64,000 nt of DNA from Typha latifolia. Its lineage: Eukaryota; Streptophyta; Magnoliopsida; Poales; Typhaceae. Each line of letters opens with the position of its first letter. Within the stretch, counting starts at the first letter, position 1. The translations under genes were made by a program, and so were the position numbers. Positions 48,132-58,772 of the stretch are shown here, piece by piece. The stretch lies in NCBI GenBank assembly GCA_019914945.1, contig CM034106.1, positions 10,540,501 through 10,604,500 on the forward strand, read 5' to 3'. The notes below the pieces were generated by a model. The model saw nothing but the letters and a program-made list of their open reading frames with translations, was not told the origin of the DNA and searched no databases.

Positions 48132-50233
48132 CTACAAGAATTTCTCCAGTCCATAAATTAGATTCTGCAAACAAGATCATTTTTCGCTTATTTGAGTGCT
48201 TATGCTGATGCAAACTTGGGGAAAACTTTTATTGCGACAATTACCTTCAAACGCACCACCTTTCTGATGGCCAAAATTAAGCCTGGCATGAGGCACTGAA
48301 CACTTGCGACATCATGTTTTAGGGTGTAAACCTGGCAAATGTTATACGATTAGCGTAGATTGTTCTATTGCAAGATTAATTTTAGCAAAAGAGAAGACAT
48401 GCATACCTCTCCTGGACCAGAGAAGTGAACTGCTGTAGTAGAAGTGAGACCTGGAAGGACCAAGCTATGAACTCGCACTCCATCTTCTCCAAGGATCTGA
48501 CCTCTTGCCTGGTAAAACACAACCATTTGATTTATAGAAGATACTCCATCTTCTCTCTTTTTGAACTGTATACTTTGATATGAAGAAACTCAACTTTCTA
48601 TACTTACTGGATTATCTGTTGTTATATCTTCTCTATTATATAATTGACCAAGATCTGATAGATTGTTGGCAATCTGGATTGCTTCTTGTGATGGCAGGTC
48701 CTGTCAATGAGAGTAATCAGCAGATGCATCCCATGTTAAAATGGTGCAAAATGGAACATCCGATACCGTTGAGTTAAATGCAACTTACAGATGGATTAGA
48801 CCTTGATTCGACGAGCTCAACATTGTTGTAGTGGAATGAAGCTTGGATTGCAGCTTGCTGAAGTAGCACAGAGCCAATGGACAACGTCGGCGCAATTAGG
48901 CAGCCCTGATACAGAGAACACTCATAGCTTTGAATTTCATATTGGTAATTGCTATAAGATGATACTCAAATGATGTTGAACTGCTAAGATTGCCAGTAGT
49001 ATAACTAAAAACAGCAGTTAGAAAGCTCACCATGCTTGCTTTTTCACAAAATCCTGACAGCTCAGTTACTGTCTCTAACTGAATCTTTGGTACATAAACA
49101 ACACTGCTTAAGCCAAATGCTGCTGCCTGTGAGCTCATTAGCAATTTTAGAGAAGAACAGAGATAAGGTTTGGTTGAAACTAAAGAGTCTACAAATCGTA
49201 AAAACAAGGCAGATTGGTTATCAAGTATTATGGATAATTTTCAGGAAATGCCTTTGAGAATTCTCTTAACTGTGTACATATCCATGTCAATCATATGCAC
49301 ATTCTTTGTCTTTGGTTCTGAATTTATTTGTTCTCAGGATCATCCAGTGAACAACTGAGGTTCCTATTTGAGCACTTGGCCAAGGTCATCATATCTATGT
49401 ATGTCTGACATGCCACTAGGAATCAGGTCTACGGCAATTGAGAAGCACATACTGAATCAATAATTATCTCATCCTAGATTTGAACAGTGGCCAGAAAATG
49501 CATCTAAATTTGTCTTTCATTTTTCGCAGGCTGATAGCGTACCTGTTTAACATTGTCATAAACGGTCGAAGGTTCAGTGAAATCGACGACGACGCCGGTT
49601 CCTCTCGACTGGCAAACAAAGCAATCTATCCATTGATGAGCAGAAGAAGAACAAGAGAGGAGGATCAATAATTCAAAGGGAAACCAATACCTGTGCTATA
49701 GAGCCTAAAACCATCGTCAGATCATTAAGCACTGGAATCTCTAACGCCTCTTCCATTCCACAGATCTAAACAAAAGGTTAATTTACACAATAATTCTATG
49801 AACAAAGTGCGAAAAAAAGGAACTGGAAGATCGGAAGACTTTGATAACCTTTCCAACATCTTGTCCTACTAATTGACTATCCACAGCACCAGCCAACTCC
49901 AACCCCCTGGCTTTGCTCACAGCCAAGACTGCAGCTCTCCCTATCTCTTTGGTTGCTCCATTGATCACCACCTCTTCCCATCAAAATAAAAGCCCAAGAA
50001 TAATGCAGCAGAAGGAGAGACATCTAACACCTTAGTCCTCAGGTTGGTACAAAATGCAGTTGAGCCCCTGCTTCTATGAGCATAGAGAAAAGAAGGGTTA
50101 CCTTTATGTTGTTCTGGGAGGGTTGCATGGAGCAAGTAAAGATGCTTGCCAGATTGGTTCTTCTGGAGGTCTTCTTGTGTGGTTTGGAGTAAAGTGGGCA
50201 GCGCAAAGCTGCCATTCTTGCACACTGCTGCAT
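48132..50233 (-). CDS. CRR1: DapB-like chloroplast protein, CRR1/DAPB3 type
   Basis: Homologue of 4-hydroxy-tetrahydrodipicolinate reductase. This plant branch (CRR1) is known in Arabidopsis to be needed for accumulation of the chloroplast NDH complex rather than for lysine synthesis. Ten exons: 50233-50102, 49971-49849, 49765-49691, 49608-49543, 49126-49031, 48905-48789, 48700-48608, 48508-48407, 48331-48245 and 48164-48132, giving 307 residues (301 if the next ATG at 50215 is used). The first exon is a plausible transit peptide (Ser/Arg/Lys-rich, few acids). Blocks: VVINGATKEIGRAAVLAVSK in the nucleotide-binding position, GVVVDFTEPSTVYDNVKQ, FGLSSVVYVPKI, CLIAPTLSIGSVLLQQAAIQ, LPSQEAIQIANNLSDLGQLY, HSLVLPGLTSTTAVHFSGPG, and YGLEKFL at the end. 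The bacterial catalytic EAHHRHK stretch reads ESRSNPS here. The ten-residue last exon is easy to miss. Confidence 0.93.
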
Positions 50234-50705
50234 TGAAGTGGCTTTGAGCCAGTGCGATTGTTTCTTGGCAGGTGATAAGATGTGATTGATGGCCTTATCT
50301 TCTCACGGACTTATTGGTTGGTTTGAAGCTCTGGCTTGCTTGAGTAGTTTTGGTTCATTAGGTTTATTTGGGTCGGGTAGAAAATTTTAGTAATCAATAA
50401 TGTTCATCATAATATTCTTATTTATATTTTAAGCCATCATTTACTTGTGAAATAAGACTAGACTTATACCGGTATAAGTTTCCTTATACCGAATATAATA
50501 AGTAAATAACCACTTACGACTATACTCGTTTATTACTGCCTACCTTTCTCTATCACTAACTTTAGGAAGTTTGAAGGGTACCCACAAGTTCTAAGTCCTA
50601 ACTCTAAGCAAGTTGTTGGTAGCTTGACTTGAAACAATAGTTTGACAGCAATTGGTTAAGAGCAAAGCTTGACAGCACAATGATAAAAAATACTGAATAG
50701 TTTTG

Positions 50706-50753
50706 TATATTGGCTAAGAAACTTAGTAAAATCTAAGTGTTTTATATCAAGAA
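50706..50753 (+). repeat. Short dispersed repeat, copy 2
   Basis: Diverged counterpart of 38613-38659. Confidence 0.35.
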
Positions 50754-51183
50754 ATGATTGACTCTTTGTCTGACTTATATATAATATTAAGACTCTTTAA
50801 TTATTAAAAAAAACCATCTCTTCTCTCTCTAATTTTTTATATATATATAAATTATTATTTTATTTTTAAAAAAATATCACTTCAATTAACTACTTATAGA
50901 GTTGTTCTTATTCGGATTTACATATAAAAAAAGGACAAGAAAATTTCTTATATAATAGTGAGTTATAGAATCCATTCACACTTTAAGTTCAATCGTCCTT
51001 TGCAAATCTATTAATAGTTGCTATGCTATTTTTAAATTCACAAGCTTGGCCAAAATCATCAAATTAAAATTTCTTGATTTAGTTATAAAAGAGCTTTTTT
51101 TTAATTGAAGTCCGTTGAAGAAGCTAGAGATCTTTGGAGTTGTTAAAAATCTGATTAGTTAAAATAAACAACCAAGAAAAAAA

Positions 51184-51185
<2 letters not shown>

Positions 51186-51250
<65 letters not shown>
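51186..51250 (+). repeat. (AT)32 microsatellite
   Basis: About 65 bases of uninterrupted AT, the longest simple repeat in the window. Confidence 0.97.
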
Positions 51251-51251
<1 letters not shown>

Positions 51252-52205
51252 CGAACTAAATAACTTGGACTAAGAGTGGATTTAGGCATTTAATTGTGGA
51301 TCGGATCAGATTATAATATCTTAAATCTTAGGGGGATCCGATAAATCTTGAACCCGTGAAAGTTTCAAATATCCGTTTCAAACCAAACCCTCACCTTCGC
51401 CACGTGTCGTATTCGTCAGTGCGTTGGAAAAGCTGAGAAATAATGAACCACTCTGTTTTAAACTTTTGATACATTCCAAGCAGCACGATTGCCGCACGCG
51501 GAGCCACAGCCGTCCGATTCCCCCAACTATATTATAAAGGACTTCTTTATAAATAACCACCTGCTTTTCGGATTTATTGTGAAAATACCCCGTAAGCGAC
51601 TCCTTTCATCATTTTCATGAGTATATTTTACAAAACACGCCTCCTTAGGTACAACACAGAATATTTCATGAATGATTCGTAAATCTGGATATTTGAGGGG
51701 CGGTTATGCAAAAATATTAGAATGTAAATTCGTTATTTGCAGAAAACCCTATAATATTCGAACAGTCTTCTCTAATCCGGACTCTGGATCAGAGGAATTT
51801 GTCGGAGACAACGAGCACCAGAGGAGAGATTCGAATAGTAGAATCCACCTGTATTTTGAAGCCAAAAGCAATACGGTAATAATGCTTCATTCCCCCCTTC
51901 CTTCTTTCGATTTTACCAAACTACTCCTCTCTCCTTCTCGATTTTGTTGTCAAATCTCTCAAGTTAAGCCATTGCTTGATGCCCTACCGTTTGCTCGCAG
52001 CTTTACTTCTCTTCGGTGGTTCGTGGTGGGTCTTAAAGCGGAAGAGAGAAGAAGGCGTCCAAGCTTCGCCTTTCGGCGACGCTTCTTGCCCAAGCGAAGA
52101 GATCCAAAGAGGTACTTTTGGAACCCTTGAGTCCATTGTTCTATCTCTCTTCTTCCTTTTCGATTGGGGAGCTTTGGGCACGTATCTTTGAATCCAATCC
52201 TTTTG

Positions 52206-52229
52206 CTCTCTCTCTCTCTCTCTCTCTCT
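52206..52229 (+). repeat. (CT)12 microsatellite
   Basis: CT run in the GC-richer block at 51.7-52.6 kb. Confidence 0.95.
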
Positions 52230-53842
52230 TCCAAGCCAAGTTTTCGACCGGCTCCACCGGCACCGACGGGTTTAAGCCGGTTGCTCTCACCGGCAGGGGG
52301 AAGGGTGTTCTTGGAGTAACAAAATGACTGTAATACCCTCGTAAGGGCATTTTGGGGATTGTATCGCGGTTCCGGAGGTGTTGTTCGAAAGGGGAGGTCT
52401 TGTCCTCCCCTGGCGCTACCCTTTATCAAACACGGGCCGAGCTCACGTGCGATTGGCTCGTCTTTGGAGGCAAAAAAGATGGCCATGCCATTGAGTTCGA
52501 ATAAAGACGCTACGATTCGTGACTCGGAAGTCGGAATAAGCCTGATTTGGCTCATAATTTTACTATAATATACTTGTGATGGGGGCTATCATATCCATCA
52601 TGCATGGCAAACGCCCATCTACTTTACCCCTAGTTTCCCCCATACCTTCTGAGTCGCATACAATAGAGCTGCTACATAGGGTAACGCCATGACTTAAGCT
52701 ACACTAGCTAAGGTTGCCTATTGGCCGGTTACCTGCCCTCAAATATCGGACAAAATCTATTTACTAACTAACATCATCCCTTGTCTGATTAAGCCAGTGT
52801 TTATTCCACTAGATTACATTTATGGTGGAACGCCTGCTATGTAACAACTCTCTTATCCGTAAGTTTGTGGCTAGAATTCGAACAATTTCACAAGTGAACA
52901 GAATTTTGGATGATACAAGTAAGCTAACAGCTTATTTGAGGAGGACTTAAATTGACCCTCCTTGGCTTTATATATCCCTTTTCAGAACCGTTTGGTTATT
53001 GTGCATCCATCATCTTTTGGCTATATTCACAAGGCTACTAATAAGTAGTACTTCTGAATAAAAAGTTGTTTGAAATTTCCACAGGGGACTTCTCAAAAGA
53101 AATCCACTAGGGAACATGGGAGGTTACATTTTGCAGGGCTGGAGTGCATAGTAGATTAGTTACCAGCTAGTTTGTCACTTATATGAAGCATAAAGTATAG
53201 AGAAGTCACATGGGTCTAGAAGCCCAGTCTCGCAAATTTATAATAAGAAAATTTATTAAAAGCATCTTACATTATCTTTATTAGTATTATTTTTTAACAA
53301 TCAGTTACCGTGTATTGATGAGTTGAGTTAAACTAGATGCAAAACGATTTTGATATTTTTGAATAAGTTTTTTTTATTAATATTTCCAAAAATGGTGAAC
53401 ATTCTCTACTCCTTTTGACTCATGCAAGGTGCTTTTGAAGTATTTTTAAATCAAAATATAGAGTCATAAATGTCAAGGTAATAATTGCAAAACCTACGGT
53501 TTTTCTAATCTTAAGACAAATATGTACAATTACAGGCAATAATTCTTACCTTCTTAGGATAGCAAATAATTGGTAATGATAACTCCCTTGAGTAGACTCC
53601 AAATCCACGCATGAAAGTGTCTCAAGCTACTGTCCTTTTTGGTACTTTTCCTCTTTGGTTGGTCGGGCATTGTTTTCAACAAGCGAGCCCCTTCCTGTGA
53701 TCAGAGAAGTATAGATTCGCCAAAGTTAGAGACAAATAGCTTCAAGAATCTTTCTACCGCTATCTTTATTCTTTTTCTTATTTTCTATCTACTTTCCTAA
53801 CTGCTCACTTCTTCCCCAGACCAGAGCCATCCCATCCCCGCC

Positions 53843-55516
53843 ATGGCCGACGATCCCACGGAGACCATCCTTGACTCCAATTCCGCCGGCGACTGGCTCA
53901 CCCGGTCACGCGAGCTTATCCCGGTCGCCGTCGAGAAGGCTCGTGCCGCCGCCGGCTTCCCTGGCCGGTGGCAGTCTATAATCTCCAAACTGGAGCGCGT
54001 CCCGCCGTGCCTCTCGGATCTCTCCAGCCACCCTTGCTTCGCCAAGAATGCGCTCTGCTCCGAGCTATTGCAGTCTGTGGCCGCCTCCCTCGCCGAGGCC
54101 ATCGAGCTCGCCGACCGCTGCTGCTCGTCGGAGCCATTGCGTTCCGGGAAGCTACAGATGCAGAGCGACCTCGATGGGCTCGCCGGGAAGCTCGACCTCA
54201 ACCTCCGCGACTGCGCCCTTCTGATCAAGACCGGCGTGTTGAGCGACGCCGTGTTGCCTTTGCCGTCGCCACCGCAGCCGGCGGACCAGCAGCAGAGTGT
54301 GCGTGAATTGCTTGCGCGGCTGCAGATCGGGCACGCTGAGGCCAAGCACCGGGCGGTGGACGGCCTCCTCGAGGCTATGAGGGACAACGACAAGAACGTC
54401 CTGGCTGTGCTCGGCCGCAGCAATGTATCCGCCTTGATCCAGTTGCTCACTGCGACGACACCAAAGGTCAGGGAGAAGACCGCTGCGGTGATCTGCTATC
54501 TTGCGGAGTCTGGGAGCTGCGAGAATTTGCTGGTCTCGGAGGGTGTGCTCCCGCCACTGATCCGGCTGGCAGAATCAGGCACTCTGATCGGGAGGGAGAA
54601 GGCAGTGGTCTCACTGCAGAGGTTGTCTATGTCCGCTGACACTGCCCGAGCTATTGTCGGCCATGGAGGTGTCCGGCCATTGATCGAGATTTGCCAGACT
54701 GGAGATTCCATATCCCAATCTGCTGCTGCCGGTGCGTTAAAGAATCTCTCTGCAGTACCGGAGGTAAGGCAGGCCTTGGCCGAGGAGGGAATTGTTCGAG
54801 TGATAATCAGTATGCTAGACTGTGGAATTGTTCTTGGTTGCAAAGAGTATGCTGCAGAGTGTTTGCATAATCTCACTGTCAGCAATGACAACTTGAGGAG
54901 GTCGGTTGTCTCGGAGGGCGGTTTGCGGAGCCTTTTGGCATATATCGATGGGCCATTGCCGCAGGAATCTGCGGTTGGCGCATTGAAGAATCTGGTCGGA
55001 TTAGTATCGACAGATAGCCTTGTGTCACTAGGTCTCCTTCCTAGGCTGGTACATGTGCTGATGGATGGATCTTTAGGTGCCCAGCAAGCAGCAGCGGTGA
55101 CGATTTGTAGGATATCAAGCTCGCCTGACATGAAGAGATCGATCGGGGAATTCGGTTGCATACCGCTGCTCGTGCGAATGCTCGAGGCCAAGTCAAACAG
55201 TGCCAGGGAAGTGGCTGCGCAGGCTGTTGCTTGTCTGATGAGCAATCCGCAGAATGCTAGGGATGTCAAGAAGGATGAGAAGAGTGTGCCAAATCTAGTT
55301 CAATTGCTCGATCCTAGTCCAATGAACACCGCAAAGAAGTACGCCATTTCCTGCCTTTTGTCGCTGTCGTCGAGTAAGAGATGCAAGAAGCTAATGATTT
55401 CTCATGGCGCAATCGGATATCTTAAGAAGCTCTCTGAGATGGATGTCGCAGGCTCCAAGAAGCTGCTAGAGAGGTTAGAAAAAGGGAAGTTGAGGAACAT
55501 GTTCAGTAGAAAATAG
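53843..55516 (+). CDS. Armadillo (ARM) repeat protein, intronless
   Basis: Single exon of 557 residues, the usual length of a plant ARM family that resembles vacuolar protein 8 and the ARM half of U-box ligases but lacks a U-box. Residues 1-150 form a helical N-terminal region (RSRELIPVAVEKARAAAGF, LQSVAASLAEAIELADRCCS). From about 150 onward tandem ARM repeats of about 42 residues follow, each with the usual helical Leu pattern: AVLGRSNVSALIQLLTATTP, LLVSEGVLPPLIRLAESG, IVGHGGVRPLIEICQTGD, ALAEEGIVRVIISMLDCG, SVVSEGGLRSLLAYIDG, SLGLLPRLVHVLMDG and SIGEFGCIPLLVRMLEAKS. The repeats suggest a protein-binding scaffold; the partner is unknown. The start is the first ATG of the long frame and sits after a CT-rich leader. 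A long antisense ORF is a shadow. Confidence 0.93.
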   Translation: MADDPTETILDSNSAGDWLTRSRELIPVAVEKARAAAGFPGRWQSIISKLERVPPCLSDLSSHPCFAKNALCSELLQSVAASLAEAIELADRCCSSEPLRSGKLQMQSDLDGLAGKLDLNLRDCALLIKTGVLSDAVLPLPSPPQPADQQQSVRELLARLQIGHAEAKHRAVDGLLEAMRDNDKNVLAVLGRSNVSALIQLLTATTPKVREKTAAVICYLAESGSCENLLVSEGVLPPLIRLAESGTLIGREKAVVSLQRLSMSADTARAIVGHGGVRPLIEICQTGDSISQSAAAGALKNLSAVPEVRQALAEEGIVRVIISMLDCGIVLGCKEYAAECLHNLTVSNDNLRRSVVSEGGLRSLLAYIDGPLPQESAVGALKNLVGLVSTDSLVSLGLLPRLVHVLMDGSLGAQQAAAVTICRISSSPDMKRSIGEFGCIPLLVRMLEAKSNSAREVAAQAVACLMSNPQNARDVKKDEKSVPNLVQLLDPSPMNTAKKYAISCLLSLSSSKRCKKLMISHGAIGYLKKLSEMDVAGSKKLLERLEKGKLRNMFSRK

Positions 55517-58031
55517 TCCTATATACATATATGCTTCGCAATGTTTTGCCATTTTAACTTTTTGTATAAAATCATGCTTCATGATCTCTATGAAATAGTG
55601 CTGAAGCTGTGAACTGAACATATTTCTTCTTTCTCTTTCTCTAATGTATATGTTAATTATCTTCTCCAGTTTCAAAATTTGCTAACTTAAGTTGGTCATT
55701 CCAATTTGGCTTTAGTTTTCATCAACTAGCTTCTCAGAAATTCTATTGTTTTGCAAGTTGTTGCTTTGATGCAGGAGCAAGAATGAATGTTCCTGTCTTT
55801 GTACCTTCTTTTGTGTTGTATACTGAAGTTGCTGCTTACCTACTGCCATCAGTAGGTAGTGCAAAAAAGAATGTCTTTTTTTGGAGTTGGTAAGAGTATA
55901 ATTAGAAGCAACGCAAGGGTATTGCAGAAGACTTGTCGTTTAGAATTAGATAGGCTGCTGACATCAACCAATACTATAAGTAACTTCTTTTGTTCTATTT
56001 GAGAACTTACTGTATATTGTTAGCATTGGTTAGATCGTCTCTTTCGACCAGTATTTTGCTGATATGTACATCATAACCTACCTTTAATTAGAGTTAAATA
56101 ACAAGCAAAAAACTACTTGAAGCACGGGTTAATTGGAGTTTATTAAGATTCAACTATTAAAGTGCTTGTCTTATTCTCCGACCGACTCTTTCTGCACAAG
56201 CATAAGGTTCTGGATCTCCTTCAGTTAGTTATAAATAAAGCCATCATTCCGGCATCGCGTTGCTGTATAAATTTTATGAGAATGAAATTATCTTAACTCA
56301 TATGTGTTTGTTAGTAAATTTGTATTGAATTGGAACTCTAGATTTATTTCTTTTTTTTCCAATGGATTTTTATATAATTGCCACTGATTTTTTTTTATAA
56401 AAATATCATTTCATTAGTTGAATCTAGTTAATCATTATTAGAACCGAACGAACATAGATTCAATTTTTTTTTTACTTTTTTATAAATTATTTAAAATAGT
56501 TTAAAAGCTATTCATTCAATCTTATTTCAATATCATGGTACAAGAAAAAAAATCTTTTTTTATGAAATATAAAATAATTTACGCTCTCAATTTAAAAAAG
56601 AAAGATATTTAAATATCTATATGTGTCTATTAACTTTAACAATTAGAAATATGTTATAAATATTCTGTTAACAATGAACTGTAATAATAATTTGGAAGAG
56701 TCAAAAGATTTTGATGGTAATTATAATATTTTTAAAAATATAGTGATAATTATAATATTTTAAAAGCTCTCAATGGCTTTTATATATATATAAAAGGAAT
56801 ATTTTTATCGTTCTTGTTGTTATCCAAAGTTTATTAGTATATAAATTTTTTTTTTCCTTTTTTTTCTTATCATTGTTGACGATATTTATTGGGTAAGAAA
56901 TTAAAACATTCAGTAACATGTGAAAAAAAGATTAAAGTAAAACTGCAAGAATCCCATTCTTCATCTTCTGACTTAGGAATTTCAGAAAGATAGAGAACTT
57001 TCAATTAACGATTAAAATTCACATAATAAATCTCGTAATCAGTATTTTATTGATAACATCAAAGAGTTATAAAGCCCAAAGATCTAACCTTCTTCCACAG
57101 CCTAATCCCAAGATGTCAAAGTCACATTGGCCAAAGCCAACTTGAGGAAAACGAGAAGAGACTCGACCACCCTACCACTTCTCTCCATCATGTCAGCCTT
57201 CAAAAGGAAGAGAGGATAGAAGCCTCTTAGGCCTTCCTGTGCTTCATTACCCCCGACAAATGACTGCAAGGGTGATCAAGATTAAGACAGGCAAGGAGAA
57301 GAGAAAAATAGGAATAGAGACCACATAATGGGAGCAAACCCCCTCTCCTCCTTCTAGCTCAGTCGGCTAGGGAAGAGGAGAAGGGAGAGGGAGAAGATGA
57401 CGACAATATTATAGTAAAAAAATTAGAGAAACCCCCCGAAAAAACAAAGAAACAAAGCAGTTTCACCTTTATAAAATAGACATACAGGTTGCAGGGCAAA
57501 ACTTCCTAAATCTATGCCATGACGGAGGTTTTTGAATGGTCACCAAATTTCTAACTTTGCCACCTTTATCGGGTCTAAGGGAGTCATCTTTACGGGTTAT
57601 ATATATAAAGTTTTAATATGTTCTTTGTTCAAGTACAATAAATGAATGCATGGATCTATGTATAAGAAAGGACCCAATGACAATTTTCTAACAAATAGGG
57701 ATTTTTATTTAAAAGAATAAGATTTTCCAGTTCGACGACATTTGTTATAAGAACTTTTTGCATAAATAAACCCCACTTTCCGAGAACCAACAGCACATCA
57801 AAGATATTTTATGCAACCCAGTAGACAATCACGAACTATAATTATAAATATATAAAAAGAAATGGCGCTTTGTGTAAATTGTTATCTAAAGTCCTGACTC
57901 CCGAGAGGTCAAAACAATAAAATATTATTTGGTGGCAGTTTTTATACTCAGAAGTGTTCAAAAATAATTAATTATCTAAGCGTTAGCGCGGTCATATTTT
58001 TCATTTAAAACCCGGAAACGCAAGCAGGTAC
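55517..58031. other. Intergenic region
   Basis: ARM gene 3' UTR, then AT-rich spacer to about 57060, then a slightly GC-richer stretch at 57070-57420 with no recognisable gene. A tRNA A-box-like string near 57355 has no partner B-box. Confidence 0.5.
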
Positions 58032-58292
58032 ATGAATAGATGGGGGTCAAATGATCTAGAATGGATCTTTCTCGCGTTTGATATCAAGTCTTATAGAGGC
58101 AGGATAAAATGCTATCCACATTCCATTTCGGTACCGGAGAATAGCGGTGAATTATTCAGACTTTATGCGAGGTGGTGTGAGGATAGAGGTCAGCTGCGCT
58201 GGCTGTCGGATCGAGGGTCGGCCAGTCATGGGATTCTCCGAGCGCTGCATTCGGGCGAGTCATTAAGAGATATCACGTTTTGTTTTGATTAG
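58032..58292 (+). other. Possible upstream ORF in a spliced 5' leader of PEX11
   Basis: An 86-codon ORF in a GC-richer island just before the peroxin 11 gene. It ends three bases before a good splice donor (CTAG then GTGAGG, at 58296). A matching acceptor (AAGCAG) lies at 58748-58753, 19 bases before the PEX11 ATG. This suggests a 5' UTR exon carrying a uORF and a 0.46-kb leader intron. The translation matches nothing I know, so it may be chance. Confidence 0.3.
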
Positions 58293-58772
58293 CTAGGTGA
58301 GGTCTCTTGCCCGTAAGATGTTCGGTGAAACTTCTCAGAGTACTAGGAGTGATGGTTTGGTGACAGTAGTGATCTGCGATGAAATTAGATAAAATTAGAT
58401 GTTCCTAGGGATTTAATGTAATCCAGTTTCTGATAAATGCGGCATCTTGTTTATAGTTCTCATTTGATCCAACAAGTTTGCTGGACTGGGCAAGAGTTAT
58501 CTTTGTATATAAATTTGATCTAAATGTTATCTTTGTATATAAAAATCGCCAATATCATGGCATTGAACAGTTTTTTTTCTTGATAAATATTTCCTGCTAG
58601 TTTTAGACTCAAGACTGCATTGTTTTATTTTTCCTTTTCATGTTTGTAAGATTTAAAAAGTTTTGTTATTTTGCTAGGGGTTACCTTGCATTTTGCCTCT
58701 TTTCTTCTGCACCATCTTCTTTAACTCTTTTGACTGAAATTTTCATCAAGCAGGTCTCCTTAGGATAGAAAG

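Larger units (their letters stand above)
50240..53842. other. Intergenic region with a GC-rich block and a long AT repeat
   Basis: About 3.6 kb between two divergent genes. AT-rich DNA at 50340-51250 ends in a long (AT)n. The part 51660-52560 is GC-richer and open on both strands (152 codons at 51672-52130 plus, 198 codons at 52555-51959 minus), with a CT run between; I recognise neither product. The remainder to 53760 shows nothing coding. Confidence 0.5.

Noticed and set aside
54496..55269. 257-codon minus-strand ORF inside the ARM gene
   Set aside because: Antisense to a full-length 557-residue ARM protein with clear repeats; a shadow frame.
57355..57370. tRNA A-box-like string TAGCTCAGTCGGCTAG
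   Set aside because: No B-box, no cloverleaf pairing and a purine-rich run follows; not a tRNA gene.
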